Shown: positions 1 to 9,617, counted from the stretch's first letter. The stretch: DNA of 27,694 nucleotides from an uncultured Verrucomicrobiae bacterium (GCA_937957985.1 CALGOH010000092.1:1-27694); one strand, 5' to 3'. Made by a program: numbers and translations. The notes: generated by a model from the sequence alone, not told the origin.

Positions 1-3000
1 TCGGCGCCTCGAGCGCGCCCGGATCGCCGTCGTCGGTCGCGTAGGTGAAGACCAACTCGGCCGGTCCGTCGCCCAGCGGCGAGGGCGTGACGTAGAACAG
101 CCATGCGTCGCCGTCCCGCACCAGCGGCACGCCCTCGTCGTTCACCAGCAGGTTGAACGGGCGCACGCCCATCGGCAGCATCAGGCGCAGGGTGGACTTC
201 TCGCTGACGTCGATCTTGAGCGTCACCCCGGTCATCGCCGACCCGGTCGGGGAAACCAGCGTCACCAGCTCCCCGCTGCGCACCCGCAGCGGCTGCGCAC
301 CGGCGAGGTCGTGGCGGTCGACCCGCAGCTTGAGCGGTCCCTCCGACTCGGCCACCCGGAACACGAAGTCCGGAATCTCGGCCCCGGCCGACTCGCGGAG
401 TTCGGCGGGCACGCCGCTCCAGTCGATCTTCTGCCATCCGGTCACGCCGTTCTCCAGGGTCGCGTCGAGGCGGCCGCCGGCCGTGATGCCGGCGAAATAC
501 GAGAGCTGCCGTACTTCCATCAGCTCGATCGCCTCGATCGCCACCGTCTCGCCCGACGACTGGCGCTGGAACTCGATGTCCACCGTGGTCTCGCCCGCCA
601 CGCCGCGCTGGAAGCGGATCTCCCACAGGTCGTCCTCGCCCTCGACCGGCACGAAGTCGCCCACCGCCGGGCCGTTGGCCCGCACCGTGGCCGCCGCGCC
701 CTCGTCGAGGCCGGGCAGCCGGACCCGCAGCGCCTTGCGCGCGGCGTTCTCGATCCGGTAAACGAGCCGCGCCCGCGTCAGCGCCTGCCCTTCGCGCAGC
801 GTCACCCCGTGCATGACTTTCGCGGTGACCCACGGGTCGAGCTGCCGAACCGCCAGCGCCAGCGACCAATCCGCCTGCAGCAGCCGGAAAGCCAGCGCTC
901 CCGGGCGCGGCACGCCCATTTCGCCGGGGTCGAGCTGGGAAACCTGCTCCCGGGACACCGAGCGGACCTGCAGGCCGCGGTCCGGCACCACCGTCAGGGT
1001 CCCCCGCTGCCGCGCCGCATCGCGCAGCGCGATCCGCGGCACCACCCACGATTCCTGCGTGCCGGGCGACGCCCCCGCGAGGCTGATCGCAAAGGCCTGC
1101 TCGCCGAGCGTGCGGCCGTTCAGGTTCAGCGTCAGCATCCGGCCCTCCTCGGTGTCGCCCACCGTCCAGTGGCTCAGGGCCGGGCCGGTCACCGATTCCA
1201 CCTCGAGTCCGTCAGGCAGGTCGGCGACCAGGCGGAACATCCCGGCGCGCGGGATCCGCGCCGTGAGATCCACTCCCAGCACCATGCGGTCGGCGCCGAT
1301 CGAGAGCGTCTGCTTGGTCTCGACGCGAAGCTCCGGGGCTACCGGCGCCACCTTCAGCGACACGCTGGCCTCGTCGGCGCCGTAGCGGAAGGCGCGCTGC
1401 AGCAACGCCAGCGGCTCTTCCTTGGCATTCCTCGGCAGCAGCGCCGCGGGGAAGTCGTCGAGGTTCACCGTCCCGACCCCGGCGGATTTCACGGCCTCGG
1501 GCTGGGCGTCGTTTCCGAAGGCCAGACCGATCATCCCGACCGACCCCGCGCCCTTCTCGACCCGCAGGGGCGAAAGCGTGAGATCCACCGGCAACACCCC
1601 GGTCGCTCGCTGCGTCGCCACACGGAAGGCGAAGGGCACCTGCTGCGCCGGCTCGACCGAAACCAGCAGCCGCCGCGTGTCCGGATTGAAGCGCCAGCGT
1701 CCGACCGGGCCGTCGGAGACGTCGCCCACCGTGAAGCCCTCGGGCACGACCAGCGACAACTCGCGCACCAGGCCCTGCGCCGGGCGCACTTCGACGCCGT
1801 GGATGCCATTGACCACCCCGGGCCCCGGCAGGAACAGATCCGACACCTCGGTGAAGAAGCGCGTCTCCTCCCGGCTGGCGTCCCGCTGCTCGGGGCGCAC
1901 GCTGAACTTGTGTTCGGCACCCGGGACCAGGCGGATCTCGGTCCATCCGCCTTCCTTCCCGGGCACCTTGCGGCCGGCCTGCACCCGGGCCGCGTTGGTC
2001 GCTGGAAATTCCCAGCCTTCCTTGTCGTAGCGGGCGAAGACGGTCTGCACCGCCGCCGGACCGGTCGGCATCGACCAGCCGCCGACGGGATCCGCCACCC
2101 GCATCTCGAAGGTGCCGCGGCCGCTGCCGACTCCCTCGCCCTCGGCCACGAGGTAGTAACCATCGCCCTCCTTGAGCACCTTCAGCCCGGCGCCCTCGAA
2201 TCCGCTCAAGGTCGCCGGGGCCGACAACAGCAGGAACCGCTCGCCGGGCTCGGTCGCGCGCACCCGCACCTCGAATTCGGCGTCGAGCATGCCTTCGGAA
2301 AGCTCCCATTTCTGCTCGATCCGCTCGAGCGCCCCCCCGGCCTCGGCCGGCGAAGGCATCATCGCCAGCAAGCCGATCATCGAGGCCGCCGCGGCGGCGG
2401 ACACCTTCGGCGGCGACTCGTCCGAGCCTTTCCCGCGTCGCAAGAAGGGCACCAGCGTGACAACCAGCAGCCCCAGACCGAACAACACGAAGAACACGAT
2501 GGCCCCGCCGTGCTGGCCGAGCACGCCCCAGGCGATCGCCGCCAGGCCGAAGATCACCAGCGAGGTGACGTGACTTTCCCGCCCCACGGCCCGCAGCAGC
2601 GCCCAGCCGAGCAAGGCGACGCCGACCAGCGCGACGAACAGCCCCCAGCCGCTGAAGAGCGCGTCCCAGCGCCCGACATTCGATAGCTCGACGAACAACG
2701 CATCGCCCCCCAGCACCGCCGGAGCCGAATACTCGAGCACCCCGAGCGTCACGCGCCGGTCGCTGCCCGCCACGCCGGCCAGGCCGAAGCTGCCGATCAC
2801 CGCACCCAGGAGCAGGATCACGCCAAGCCATCCGAGCTTGGGAATGCGGCGGACCACCAGTCCCAGCGCGGCGAGCATCAGCACGACCACGGAGCCGCCG
2901 CGGCCCCGGCTCGAAATCCACTCCGCACCGGTCTCGGTCATCACCGGCCGCACCAACTGCGCGCCGCTGTCGGAATCCTCGTCGGGAACGAGCTGCCGAC

Positions 3001-6000
3001 CCTCGTCACCACGGATCGTCCACTTCGCGATCGCGGTGGCCGTGGCCACCTTCGGCGCCTCCAGGCGCAACCTGCCGTCGCCCGGGGTCTGGCCGTAGCG
3101 CAGCTCCACCTCGACCGCCGATTCCGGATCGATCCGCCGCGGCAGCGGAACGCGGATCACCTCGCCGGCCTTGCGGGCGTTGACCCGCTCCCCGCCGACC
3201 TTGGTTTCCCACAGCCGGGCATCGGCCGGGAGTTCGATCTCAAGCGTCGCCGCACCCTTCGTCCGGGCGAAGAGCTTCGACGTCGTCACCACCTGGTTGT
3301 CGCGGGAGACGTGGCTCTCGAGCGAGGCGAAGTCGATCACCTCGCCGATCGCCTCGCCGGTGTCGTACCATTTCACGTTCATCTCCAGGTCGAGATCGCC
3401 CGCCGTGTACTGCCATGCCTCGAGCGTCGGCGCGCCGGTCAGCAGGCGGTATTCGGTCGGCAGCTCGGAGGCGTCGATGCGCAGCACCGACCCCTTGCTA
3501 CGGGAAATGTCGTAGTCGACCTGCAGCGGACTCGTCACCTGCACGTAGCCCCTTTCGCCCTGAACCCCGAGCGGGCGCACCTCGCCGGGCCTCAGGACGC
3601 CGCCGCGGGCGCTCATGGGTTGCTCGAAGGTCACCAGCAAAGTCGATCCTCCCAGCGCCGGACGCGCGAGCGGCACGATCAGCTCCTCCTCCTCGCGCCG
3701 CCAGTCGCGGCCCACACCCTGGCCGGTGACCTCGATGTTGCCGATGCCTTCCGGCACCCGGATCCGCCACTCGGAGGCCGGCGCGCCGACCACGAAGTAG
3801 TTCAGCACCACGCTGCCGTAGGCGATGCCCTCCTTCAGCGTGTAGAGGTGGAACACGTCGGCCTGCACGCTCTGCCCGAGCGCCTCGACCCGCATCGTCG
3901 CCGACCATTCGCCCTCGCGGATGCGGAAGGCCTGCTGCAGGCGCGCCATCTTCTTCGGGAAGTAGTCGACCGGCGTCTCGGCGAGGCCGGACGTCTCGCC
4001 CGGGACCAGCCGGTATCCCGGAGCCGCCGCGACGCCGAGATAGCCGCGTGCCGACTTCGCATCATCGTGCCGCAGGCGCGGCAGCGACCATTCGCCGGTC
4101 GCCGCCCCCTCGTTGCGTTCGAGCCGCAGCGACACCAGTTGCCGGCCCGCCACCGCTTCGCTGAAGAGCACTTTGAGCCGCCGCACGCCGTCCTCCGCCT
4201 CGCTGGCGAGACTGTAGTCCGCCACGCTCGCGCCGTTGACCATGGCCACGGCGAAATCCTCCGGGATGCCGATCACCCACTCGCGGATCGGCGCCTCACG
4301 GATGTCCAGTTCGACATCGGAATCGATGTGACGGTCGGTCTCGCCCATCTCGTGGATCGTCACCTCGGCGACGCTCACCTCGGGCAGCACCTGGTCGGCG
4401 GCGACCGAGTAGCGGTAGTCACCGGCCGGGAACCGGTAGACGAAGATCTGCCGCAATCCCTCGGGCGCCGCGCCTCCTGGAAACTGTCCCGGCGAAAGCT
4501 GCATCATTCCCTTGGTATCGACCACCTCCAGCCGCACCGCGCCCTGGTTGGCGATGCGCACGTGGCCGCTGTGACGCAGCGTCCCGACCGGGCGGATCCG
4601 CATCGGGGCGGCTGTCACGGGAAAGGCACCGAGCGCCGACTGTGTCTGCAGCCGCAACCCCTCGCGACCCTCGATCGGTCGACTCAGGCGCACGTCCAGG
4701 AACCTCCCCCCGCCTTCCTCGATCATGTTCCAGCCGAGCACCGGATCACCCTCCACGGCCAACACCTCGCCCTCACCCTCGACCTCGAAGCGCAGCGTCT
4801 CAAGCTTGCCCTGGAGCACCCGGAACTCCACATACGAGGACTGCCGTAGCAGACCCGCGCCCACCCGCACCTCGGCGGTCTCGTTCGACGAGAAGAACAA
4901 AGCGCCCTCGTCCTCGGGGGCGCCGGCTTTCCACTGTACCGACGCCTCGCCGGTGGCCTTCAGGTAGCCGAGCCAGGCTCCATCCTGCCAATCCATCCGC
5001 AGCGCCTTCGACCGGTCGAAAAGCACCTTCTCGCCCACGCCTTCCAGCTTCACCGGCACGATCACCCCGGCCGGCATGCGGAACGAGGCCGAACGTCGGT
5101 CGTCCTGCTCGCTCACGGCCACATCGAAGCGCACGTTCACCGGCACAGGTCCGTCGGTCACCTGGGTGCCGACCAGATCATAGACCCAACGCTCGCCGCG
5201 TCGCACCAGCTTCAGGTGCCAGCCGGGACCGGAGATGCCCGAGGTCAGGGCTGCGCCCTCGAGTAGCTCCAGCGACGCGTCCGCCTCGCGGACTTGAACC
5301 GAGGCCGTGAGGGTGAAGCTCAGGGTGCCGCCGTCCTTCGACAAACGCCCGACCAGTTCCGGACCGACCAGTTCGATCGCGTCGCCGACGCTGCCCGCCG
5401 GGACCACCTGGAGCCGCATTGCGGGAACCTCCAGACCCCGGCTGAGAAAGCGGGGATCCTCCTTGTCAGACTTGGCGCTCTGACGATGGAGGGACTTCAC
5501 CTCAAAGACCTTTATCCGATACCCCGACTCTTCCTGAAGCTGGATGCTCGACGAGAAGCCAACCGCCTCCCCCGGGGCGGGGAGCAAGGCGTGGAAGAGC
5601 TCGCGTGGCTTGTAATCCTGCCGTCCGCGAATCCTGAACTCGAACTCACTCGGTCCTTGCAGCATCACGGGTGCCCGCGCGGGACGAAACGAGGGCTCGA
5701 AGGGCTTCTGCCCTCCCCACCACAGCTCCGGCGTCCAGGGAGTCGGCTGGATCTCCGGCAACTTGGGCACGAGGTCCAGATAGCGCCGTCCATCGGATTC
5801 CCGACGCTCCGCCCAGGACTCCAGTTCGGCGCCCTCCACGGCTTCGATCCGGCCATCACCACTCAACTCGAGCGTGATCTTCTCGGCCCTCCCCTGGAGC
5901 ACCTTCACCTTGAGGTCGATCGCCGAAAGCGTGCCGCCCTGCCCTGCGGAAACCATCGTCCGGGCTTCCATCGAATAAAACAGCGGGGCCTCCTGCCGCA

Positions 6001-6265
6001 CCTTCTCCACCGGCACCACCGCCATCCCCTCCCCGATCGTCTGGGCGGGTAAAGCCGCGGCGAGCAGGAGCGTTTGGAGTGCGGTGGCTTGCCACCGCTT
6101 TCCGAACCACCTGAAACGTCTTGCTCCTCTGAGCCATGCCGTCACGCCATGAAAAGCGCTCGTCACCTTCCCCCGGAGTCCTTTCGGATGCCCATCAGCA
6201 CAGGGTCGCGCGCAAAGCGGTGGCAAGCCACCGCACTCCAAAGTCTTGTCGCTTCGCTTCTTCAT
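1..6265 (-). CDS. Giant exported membrane protein with two large ectodomains around a multi-TM core (C-terminus outside window)
   Basis: The reading frame is open from an ATG at 6265 to the window edge, giving at least 2,088 residues with no stop. I do not recognise a named family. In order I see: an unusual basic N-terminus of about 60 residues; a hydrophobic signal segment at about residues 63-76 (LQTLLLAAALPAQT); a beta-rich ectodomain to about residue 1120; a cluster of about five TM helices at about 1125-1280; a further hydrophobic stretch ending MMPSPAEA at about 1308 that resembles a signal peptidase site; and a second beta-rich ectodomain running off the window. The basic loops (VVRRIPK, ALLRAVGR, FLRRGKG) fit positive-inside topology with both ectodomains periplasmic. 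It is the last visible gene of the sigma-factor cluster, 70 bp after the VWA gene. The start is uncertain: GTG at 6166 or 6145 and ATG at 6025 are alternatives, but the last lacks the signal segment. The function is unknown. Confidence 0.8.
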   Translation of the reverse strand, partial: MKKRSDKTLECGGLPPLCARPCADGHPKGLRGKVTSAFHGVTAWLRGARRFRWFGKRWQATALQTLLLAAALPAQTIGEGMAVVPVEKVRQEAPLFYSMEARTMVSAGQGGTLSAIDLKVKVLQGRAEKITLELSGDGRIEAVEGAELESWAERRESDGRRYLDLVPKLPEIQPTPWTPELWWGGQKPFEPSFRPARAPVMLQGPSEFEFRIRGRQDYKPRELFHALLPAPGEAVGFSSSIQLQEESGYRIKVFEVKSLHRQSAKSDKEDPRFLSRGLEVPAMRLQVVPAGSVGDAIELVGPELVGRLSKDGGTLSFTLTASVQVREADASLELLEGAALTSGISGPGWHLKLVRRGERWVYDLVGTQVTDGPVPVNVRFDVAVSEQDDRRSASFRMPAGVIVPVKLEGVGEKVLFDRSKALRMDWQDGAWLGYLKATGEASVQWKAGAPEDEGALFFSSNETAEVRVGAGLLRQSSYVEFRVLQGKLETLRFEVEGEGEVLAVEGDPVLGWNMIEEGGGRFLDVRLSRPIEGREGLRLQTQSALGAFPVTAAPMRIRPVGTLRHSGHVRIANQGAVRLEVVDTKGMMQLSPGQFPGGAAPEGLRQIFVYRFPAGDYRYSVAADQVLPEVSVAEVTIHEMGETDRHIDSDVELDIREAPIREWVIGIPEDFAVAMVNGASVADYSLASEAEDGVRRLKVLFSEAVAGRQLVSLRLERNEGAATGEWSLPRLRHDDAKSARGYLGVAAAPGYRLVPGETSGLAETPVDYFPKKMARLQQAFRIREGEWSATMRVEALGQSVQADVFHLYTLKEGIAYGSVVLNYFVVGAPASEWRIRVPEGIGNIEVTGQGVGRDWRREEEELIVPLARPALGGSTLLVTFEQPMSARGGVLRPGEVRPLGVQGERGYVQVTSPLQVDYDISRSKGSVLRIDASELPTEYRLLTGAPTLEAWQYTAGDLDLEMNVKWYDTGEAIGEVIDFASLESHVSRDNQVVTTSKLFARTKGAATLEIELPADARLWETKVGGERVNARKAGEVIRVPLPRRIDPESAVEVELRYGQTPGDGRLRLEAPKVATATAIAKWTIRGDEGRQLVPDEDSDSGAQLVRPVMTETGAEWISSRGRGGSVVVLMLAALGLVVRRIPKLGWLGVILLLGAVIGSFGLAGVAGSDRRVTLGVLEYSAPAVLGGDALFVELSNVGRWDALFSGWGLFVALVGVALLGWALLRAVGRESHVTSLVIFGLAAIAWGVLGQHGGAIVFFVLFGLGLLVVTLVPFLRRGKGSDESPPKVSAAAAASMIGLLAMMPSPAEAGGALERIEQKWELSEGMLDAEFEVRVRATEPGERFLLLSAPATLSGFEGAGLKVLKEGDGYYLVAEGEGVGSGRGTFEMRVADPVGGWSMPTGPAAVQTVFARYDKEGWEFPATNAARVQAGRKVPGKEGGWTEIRLVPGAEHKFSVRPEQRDASREETRFFTEVSDLFLPGPGVVNGIHGVEVRPAQGLVRELSLVVPEGFTVGDVSDGPVGRWRFNPDTRRLLVSVEPAQQVPFAFRVATQRATGVLPVDLTLSPLRVEKGAGSVGMIGLAFGNDAQPEAVKSAGVGTVNLDDFPAALLPRNAKEEPLALLQRAFRYGADEASVSLKVAPVAPELRVETKQTLSIGADRMVLGVDLTARIPRAGMFRLVADLPDGLEVESVTGPALSHWTVGDTEEGRMLTLNLNGRTLGEQAFAISLAGASPGTQESWVVPRIALRDAARQRGTLTVVPDRGLQVRSVSREQVSQLDPGEMGVPRPGALAFRLLQADWSLALAVRQLDPWVTAKVMHGVTLREGQALTRARLVYRIENAARKALRVRLPGLDEGAAATVRANGPAVGDFVPVEGEDDLWEIRFQRGVAGETTVDIEFQRQSSGETVAIEAIELMEVRQLSYFAGITAGGRLDATLENGVTGWQKIDWSGVPAELRESAGAEIPDFVFRVAESEGPLKLRVDRHDLAGAQPLRVRSGELVTLVSPTGSAMTGVTLKIDVSEKSTLRLMLPMGVRPFNLLVNDEGVPLVRDGDAWLFYVTPSPLGDGPAELVFTYATDDGDPGALEAP
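6073..6101. repeat. REP-like palindromic element, copy B (inverted relative to copy A)
   Basis: This is a 29-bp block whose reverse complement occurs exactly at 6214-6242. Its core GCGGTGGCTTGCCACCGC is itself a hairpin of 8 bp with a 2-nt loop. It lies inside the 5' coding part of the giant gene, where it is read as roughly KRWQATALQ just before the hydrophobic signal segment. The hairpin with a conserved flank (TTTGGAGT) and the paired inverted arrangement resemble REP/BIME elements. I recall similar sequences being abundant in verrucomicrobial genomes but cannot search to confirm. Confidence 0.75.
6214..6242. repeat. REP-like palindromic element, copy A
   Basis: This is the 29-bp inverted partner of the block at 6073-6101, with identical sequence in opposite orientation; the outer ends of the pair are 170 bp apart. 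The core hairpin is GCGGTGGC-AA-GCCACCGC. If the giant gene starts at ATG 6265, this copy is translated as roughly TLECGGLPPL; if it starts at 6166 or later, the copy lies in the leader. No clear target-site duplication is visible outside the pair. Confidence 0.75.
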
Positions 6266-6335
6266 GTCTTCAGGAATCAGTTTCTAACATCGTTATCGCC
6301 GCCGGGCGGCATCTTCTTGGTAAAACCCGTGTAAA

Positions 6336-9300
6336 TCATCGCAGCGTCTCGATCATCCGGCGCAGTTCCGCCACCCGTCCGCTCTCCGAGTACTTCGCCG
6401 CGACCCGACCGATCACCGGCGCCAGCTCGCCGAAATCGACCACCCCGGCCATCGGCGCGTCGCGCAGCTTCTCGGCGGTGAAGGCCGCCAGACCGGCAAG
6501 CTGCAGGGACTCCGAAGCCTGGTCGAAACCCGGGGCGTCAGGCTCGTAGGGGATCGTCCAGCTCCGCTCGACCATCGCGCCGCTGGCCGCGTCGCGGAAG
6601 CGCACCCGCACCTCGCCGATCTCGCCCTCGCCCTCCGGCAGCACCTCCATCTGATAGAGCGCCACGCCGGCCTCCTCGGCCGCCATTTCCGCGGCGTCCA
6701 CCGTGTCGTCGCGGAAGTCCTCCTTCTTCAACCGGTGCTCCTCGAAACCGATGAGCTTGTAGCGGCCAACCCGTTCCGGGTTGAACACGACCTGCACCTT
6801 CACGTTCTCCGCCGCCGGCCGGAACGCGCCGGCGAGCTTGTCGGCGAAGCCCTCGTCGGCTTCGTCCGGCTCATCGACCACGTAGTAGCGACCGTTGCCG
6901 TTGCGGGTCAGGCGCTCGAGCAGGCGGTCGTTCAGCCCGTCCGCGCCGAAGCCGGCCGCGTCGAAGGCGATGCCGTTCTGGCGCATCTGCTCGACCCGCG
7001 TGTTCAACGACTCCGGATCGGCGTCGCCGAGATTCGCCGCGCCGTCGGTGAAGAGCACCATCCGGTTCTGCGCTCCGGGAACGAACTGCCGTGTCGCCAG
7101 TTCCTCGCCGAGCACCAGTGCCTGCTCGAGATTCGTCCCACCCTCCGCGGGCACCTGGCGGACGATGTCGTTGAGCTGCGCGGCCTGACCTCCGTCGAGC
7201 CGGTCGGCCAGCAGCCGCGGCGTCCGCGAAAAGCCCGCCACCGTGACCTTGTCGCCGGGCTTCAGCAGCGAGGAAAGCTGGTCCACCGCACGCGCCACGC
7301 CCTCCGACCGGTCGGCGCGCTCCATCGAGCCGGAATTGTCGAGCAGCAGCGTCAGGTTCAGCGGCACCGACTGCGCGCGCCCCGCGGCCCCGGTGCGCAC
7401 CGCCACCCGCAGCAGGTTGCGCTGCGGAAACGCCGGATGCGCCGCCTGCTCCAGCACGCAAGCCACCGGCTCGCCCGCCGACGGCGCCGGGTCACCATAG
7501 TCGAAGGCATTGTAGAACTCCTCGGGCCGGATGCCTTCGGGATCCGGACGCTCGCCCCGCTCCAGCGCGGACAACGCTAGCTTGAACGACGCATCGCTGA
7601 CGTGCAGCGAGAAGGTCGAGAACGGCTCTTCCGACGCTGGGACCTCGGCCATGAGGTCGAGGGCCTGATTGCGTTCCTCACGCAAGGCCGCCTCACTCTT
7701 GGGAGCCGCCTCCTCCAAAATCTGCAGCTCGCGCTCGATGCGCTGCCGCTCCTCGTCAGTACCGGGTTCCCGGCTGTAGACGACTCCCTCGTTGCGGATG
7801 AGCTGCGTCAGCACCTTGCGCTTTTCCTCCACCAGATCCTCCTGGCTGCGCACGGCTTCACGAAGCTCCTGCATCGCCCGGTACTGCCGCTGGCTTTCGA
7901 GCTCTTTACGTCGTTTCCGGTAGGCGTCCGTCACCGCCTCGACAACTTCCTTGGTCAGTTGTTTGTCCCGATCCTTGTAGCGGATCTCCATCAGATCGGT
8001 CCCCTTGACCTGATCGACCTCCAGGTTCTTCTCAATTTCCTGGATTAACTGTTCTTTCGGCTTTCCTGTCTTCCCGCTGAGATTCGCCGACTTGATCGCT
8101 TCCTCGAGGGTCTTGCGGGACTTCACCACCTCGAACTCGGTCGGGAAAAAAGTCGATGACCCTGCGGTCGGATCTTTGGAGACATATCCCGGAAGCACGT
8201 CGATGGATGGCTTCGCAGGCCGCACCTGAACGACGGCTTCCGCCTCATACCGCCGATCCAGCGAAAGCAGACCCGGCCCTTTCGCGACGGGATCCTGATG
8301 CACCACGACCGGATCCTCGGAAATCCGGCGCTGCATCTCCTCACCGACCAACTTCACCTTCAGCTTCTCCAGCAAACTCTGCGAGGTCTCGAGATCCGCC
8401 TTCGCGTCATCGAAGGAGTATCTTGCAATCCCGTGAGTCACCGCTTCCGCCTCCTCCTTGTCCTTCTTGAGCGCGAGACGCTCCGACTGCTCACTTACCA
8501 AATCACGCTGTGACCGAAGGTTCTCCCGGAGTTCCGTCACGCCCTCTTCCATCTGCTCGTTGAGTCGGGCAACTTCCGCCTCGGTCCGTCGGACCTCCGG
8601 GTGCTCCGCTCCAAGACCGCGGAGCTTGGCCGACTCCAGCTTCCGCTTGGCCTCAAGCCATCCGGGATGGAGTGACTTGATGGTATTCTCGGGAAGATTC
8701 AGTCCCGCCGCGTAGTTGACCATCTGCTCGCCGTCGTATTTCAGGAGAGTGTCAATCTGACTCTCAAGCTTGATCTTCTGAGTCTCGAGCTCTGCATACT
8801 TCTGGGCGACACTGAGAGCCTGGCGTTCCTCGGTGTAGCCACCTTCACCGGGGGCATCCCGCGCTGCCTCGCCAGCCGCCTGAGCCGCTCTTGCAGCCGA
8901 CTCGGCGGCACTCTCGGCTCCGGCATTGCGGTCTCCGGCCGGGTCAGCCGGCACCGCCTCTTCCCAGGCCGCGTCCACCTGCGACAGCAGTTCCGCACGG
9001 GTGTGGTCGTAGGCGGCCTTGTAGTAGTCGCTCTTCGCGGCGTTGACCTTCTCCATCCCGCGGCGGGCGGCCGAGTTGTAGGGGTCGATGCGAAGAACGT
9101 CCTCGTAGGCCTCCTTCGCCTCGTCGAACTTGCCCAGGTCGTAGTTACCCCCTCCCTCGTAGAGCTTCCTGCGCACTTCATCGACGTTGCCGCGGTGCTC
9201 GTCCGTGATGGCGGGATTGGTCCTTTCGGCATCGACCGGAACCTCCGTCCGCTCTCCCAATGATCGTTCGAGTCCCAGAGCGGCATCATCCGCCGGCGCG

Positions 9301-9548
9301 AAAGGATCGGCATCGACCGCGTTATCGACATCTGCAAGGTCGCTGCGCTCGCCGCCTTCCCGGGTGCCGCCCAGCTTGTCGTCAATGTCGACGAACCGGA
9401 ACTCATACATGTTGTGTTGTCCGACATGCACCTCTCCCTCGATGCCGCCTTTCCTGCCGTTCTCCTCATCCTTCGAAGCGATGTCGCTCTCGGATTTCCG
9501 AGCCTTCAGCGCCGTCTCCGAGCCGTCCGCCGGCGCGAATGGATCCAT
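6336..9548 (-). CDS. TPR / Wzz-like coiled-coil / YfbK-type von Willebrand factor A protein
   Basis: Numbered from ATG 9548, the domains are: an acidic, probably disordered N-terminus; a TPR-like unit at about 123-166; Ala-rich linker and coiled coil at about 210-400 with an HPEV motif; a stretch like GumC/Wzz chain-length regulators at about 425-590 (RRYEAEAVVQVRP, then a Lys/Glu-rich coiled coil); then a YfbK-type module. That module has the N-terminal segment beginning FSTFSLHV near 643, the VWA domain, and the C-terminal region typical of the family. The VWA metal site looks intact: DNSGSM near 737-742, GGTN near 804-807, FTDG near 833-836. No signal peptide or TM helix is present. ATG 9548 has a strong Shine-Dalgarno (GGAGGGA, spacing 6). 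The frame is also open back to TTG 9611 and, past one amber codon, into the upstream membrane-protein gene. VWA domains usually mediate metal-dependent protein binding; the ligand is unknown. Confidence 0.85.
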   Translation of the reverse strand: MDPFAPADGSETALKARKSESDIASKDEENGRKGGIEGEVHVGQHNMYEFRFVDIDDKLGGTREGGERSDLADVDNAVDADPFAPADDAALGLERSLGERTEVPVDAERTNPAITDEHRGNVDEVRRKLYEGGGNYDLGKFDEAKEAYEDVLRIDPYNSAARRGMEKVNAAKSDYYKAAYDHTRAELLSQVDAAWEEAVPADPAGDRNAGAESAAESAARAAQAAGEAARDAPGEGGYTEERQALSVAQKYAELETQKIKLESQIDTLLKYDGEQMVNYAAGLNLPENTIKSLHPGWLEAKRKLESAKLRGLGAEHPEVRRTEAEVARLNEQMEEGVTELRENLRSQRDLVSEQSERLALKKDKEEAEAVTHGIARYSFDDAKADLETSQSLLEKLKVKLVGEEMQRRISEDPVVVHQDPVAKGPGLLSLDRRYEAEAVVQVRPAKPSIDVLPGYVSKDPTAGSSTFFPTEFEVVKSRKTLEEAIKSANLSGKTGKPKEQLIQEIEKNLEVDQVKGTDLMEIRYKDRDKQLTKEVVEAVTDAYRKRRKELESQRQYRAMQELREAVRSQEDLVEEKRKVLTQLIRNEGVVYSREPGTDEERQRIERELQILEEAAPKSEAALREERNQALDLMAEVPASEEPFSTFSLHVSDASFKLALSALERGERPDPEGIRPEEFYNAFDYGDPAPSAGEPVACVLEQAAHPAFPQRNLLRVAVRTGAAGRAQSVPLNLTLLLDNSGSMERADRSEGVARAVDQLSSLLKPGDKVTVAGFSRTPRLLADRLDGGQAAQLNDIVRQVPAEGGTNLEQALVLGEELATRQFVPGAQNRMVLFTDGAANLGDADPESLNTRVEQMRQNGIAFDAAGFGADGLNDRLLERLTRNGNGRYYVVDEPDEADEGFADKLAGAFRPAAENVKVQVVFNPERVGRYKLIGFEEHRLKKEDFRDDTVDAAEMAAEEAGVALYQMEVLPEGEGEIGEVRVRFRDAASGAMVERSWTIPYEPDAPGFDQASESLQLAGLAAFTAEKLRDAPMAGVVDFGELAPVIGRVAAKYSESGRVAELRRMIETLR

Positions 9549-9554
9549 CGCCGG

Positions 9555-9561
9555 TCCCTCC
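9555..9561 (-). promoter_or_regulatory. Ribosome binding site deciding the VWA gene start
   Basis: Read on the minus strand this is GGAGGGA, six bases before ATG 9548. No comparable site precedes the TTG at 9611, so it favours 9548 as an independent start. It also argues that the VWA protein can be made separately even if the amber stop upstream is real. Confidence 0.5.
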
Positions 9562-9617
9562 ACCACCTTCTCTCCCTGGACCGGTGATCCGGAGGTCACG
9601 AAGCCGTCCAAGTCCCC

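Noticed and set aside
311..2686. Long plus-strand open frame (791 codons), with similar plus-strand frames at 3311-4849 and 5294-6052
   Set aside because: The protein is His/Arg/Gly/Pro-rich without domain features and lies antisense to the continuous minus-strand giant gene, whose translation is normal protein. These frames are a by-product of high GC.
1212..2921. Minus-strand 569-codon open frame in another phase
   Set aside because: Its Arg/Gly/Ala-rich composition shows it is a frame shadow; the true minus-strand phase runs unbroken from 6265 to 1.
6074..6549. Small plus-strand frames beginning MECGGLPPLSE and MPSRHEKRSS
   Set aside because: They translate the REP-like palindromes and the 3' end of the VWA gene antisense; this is repeat-derived, not genes.
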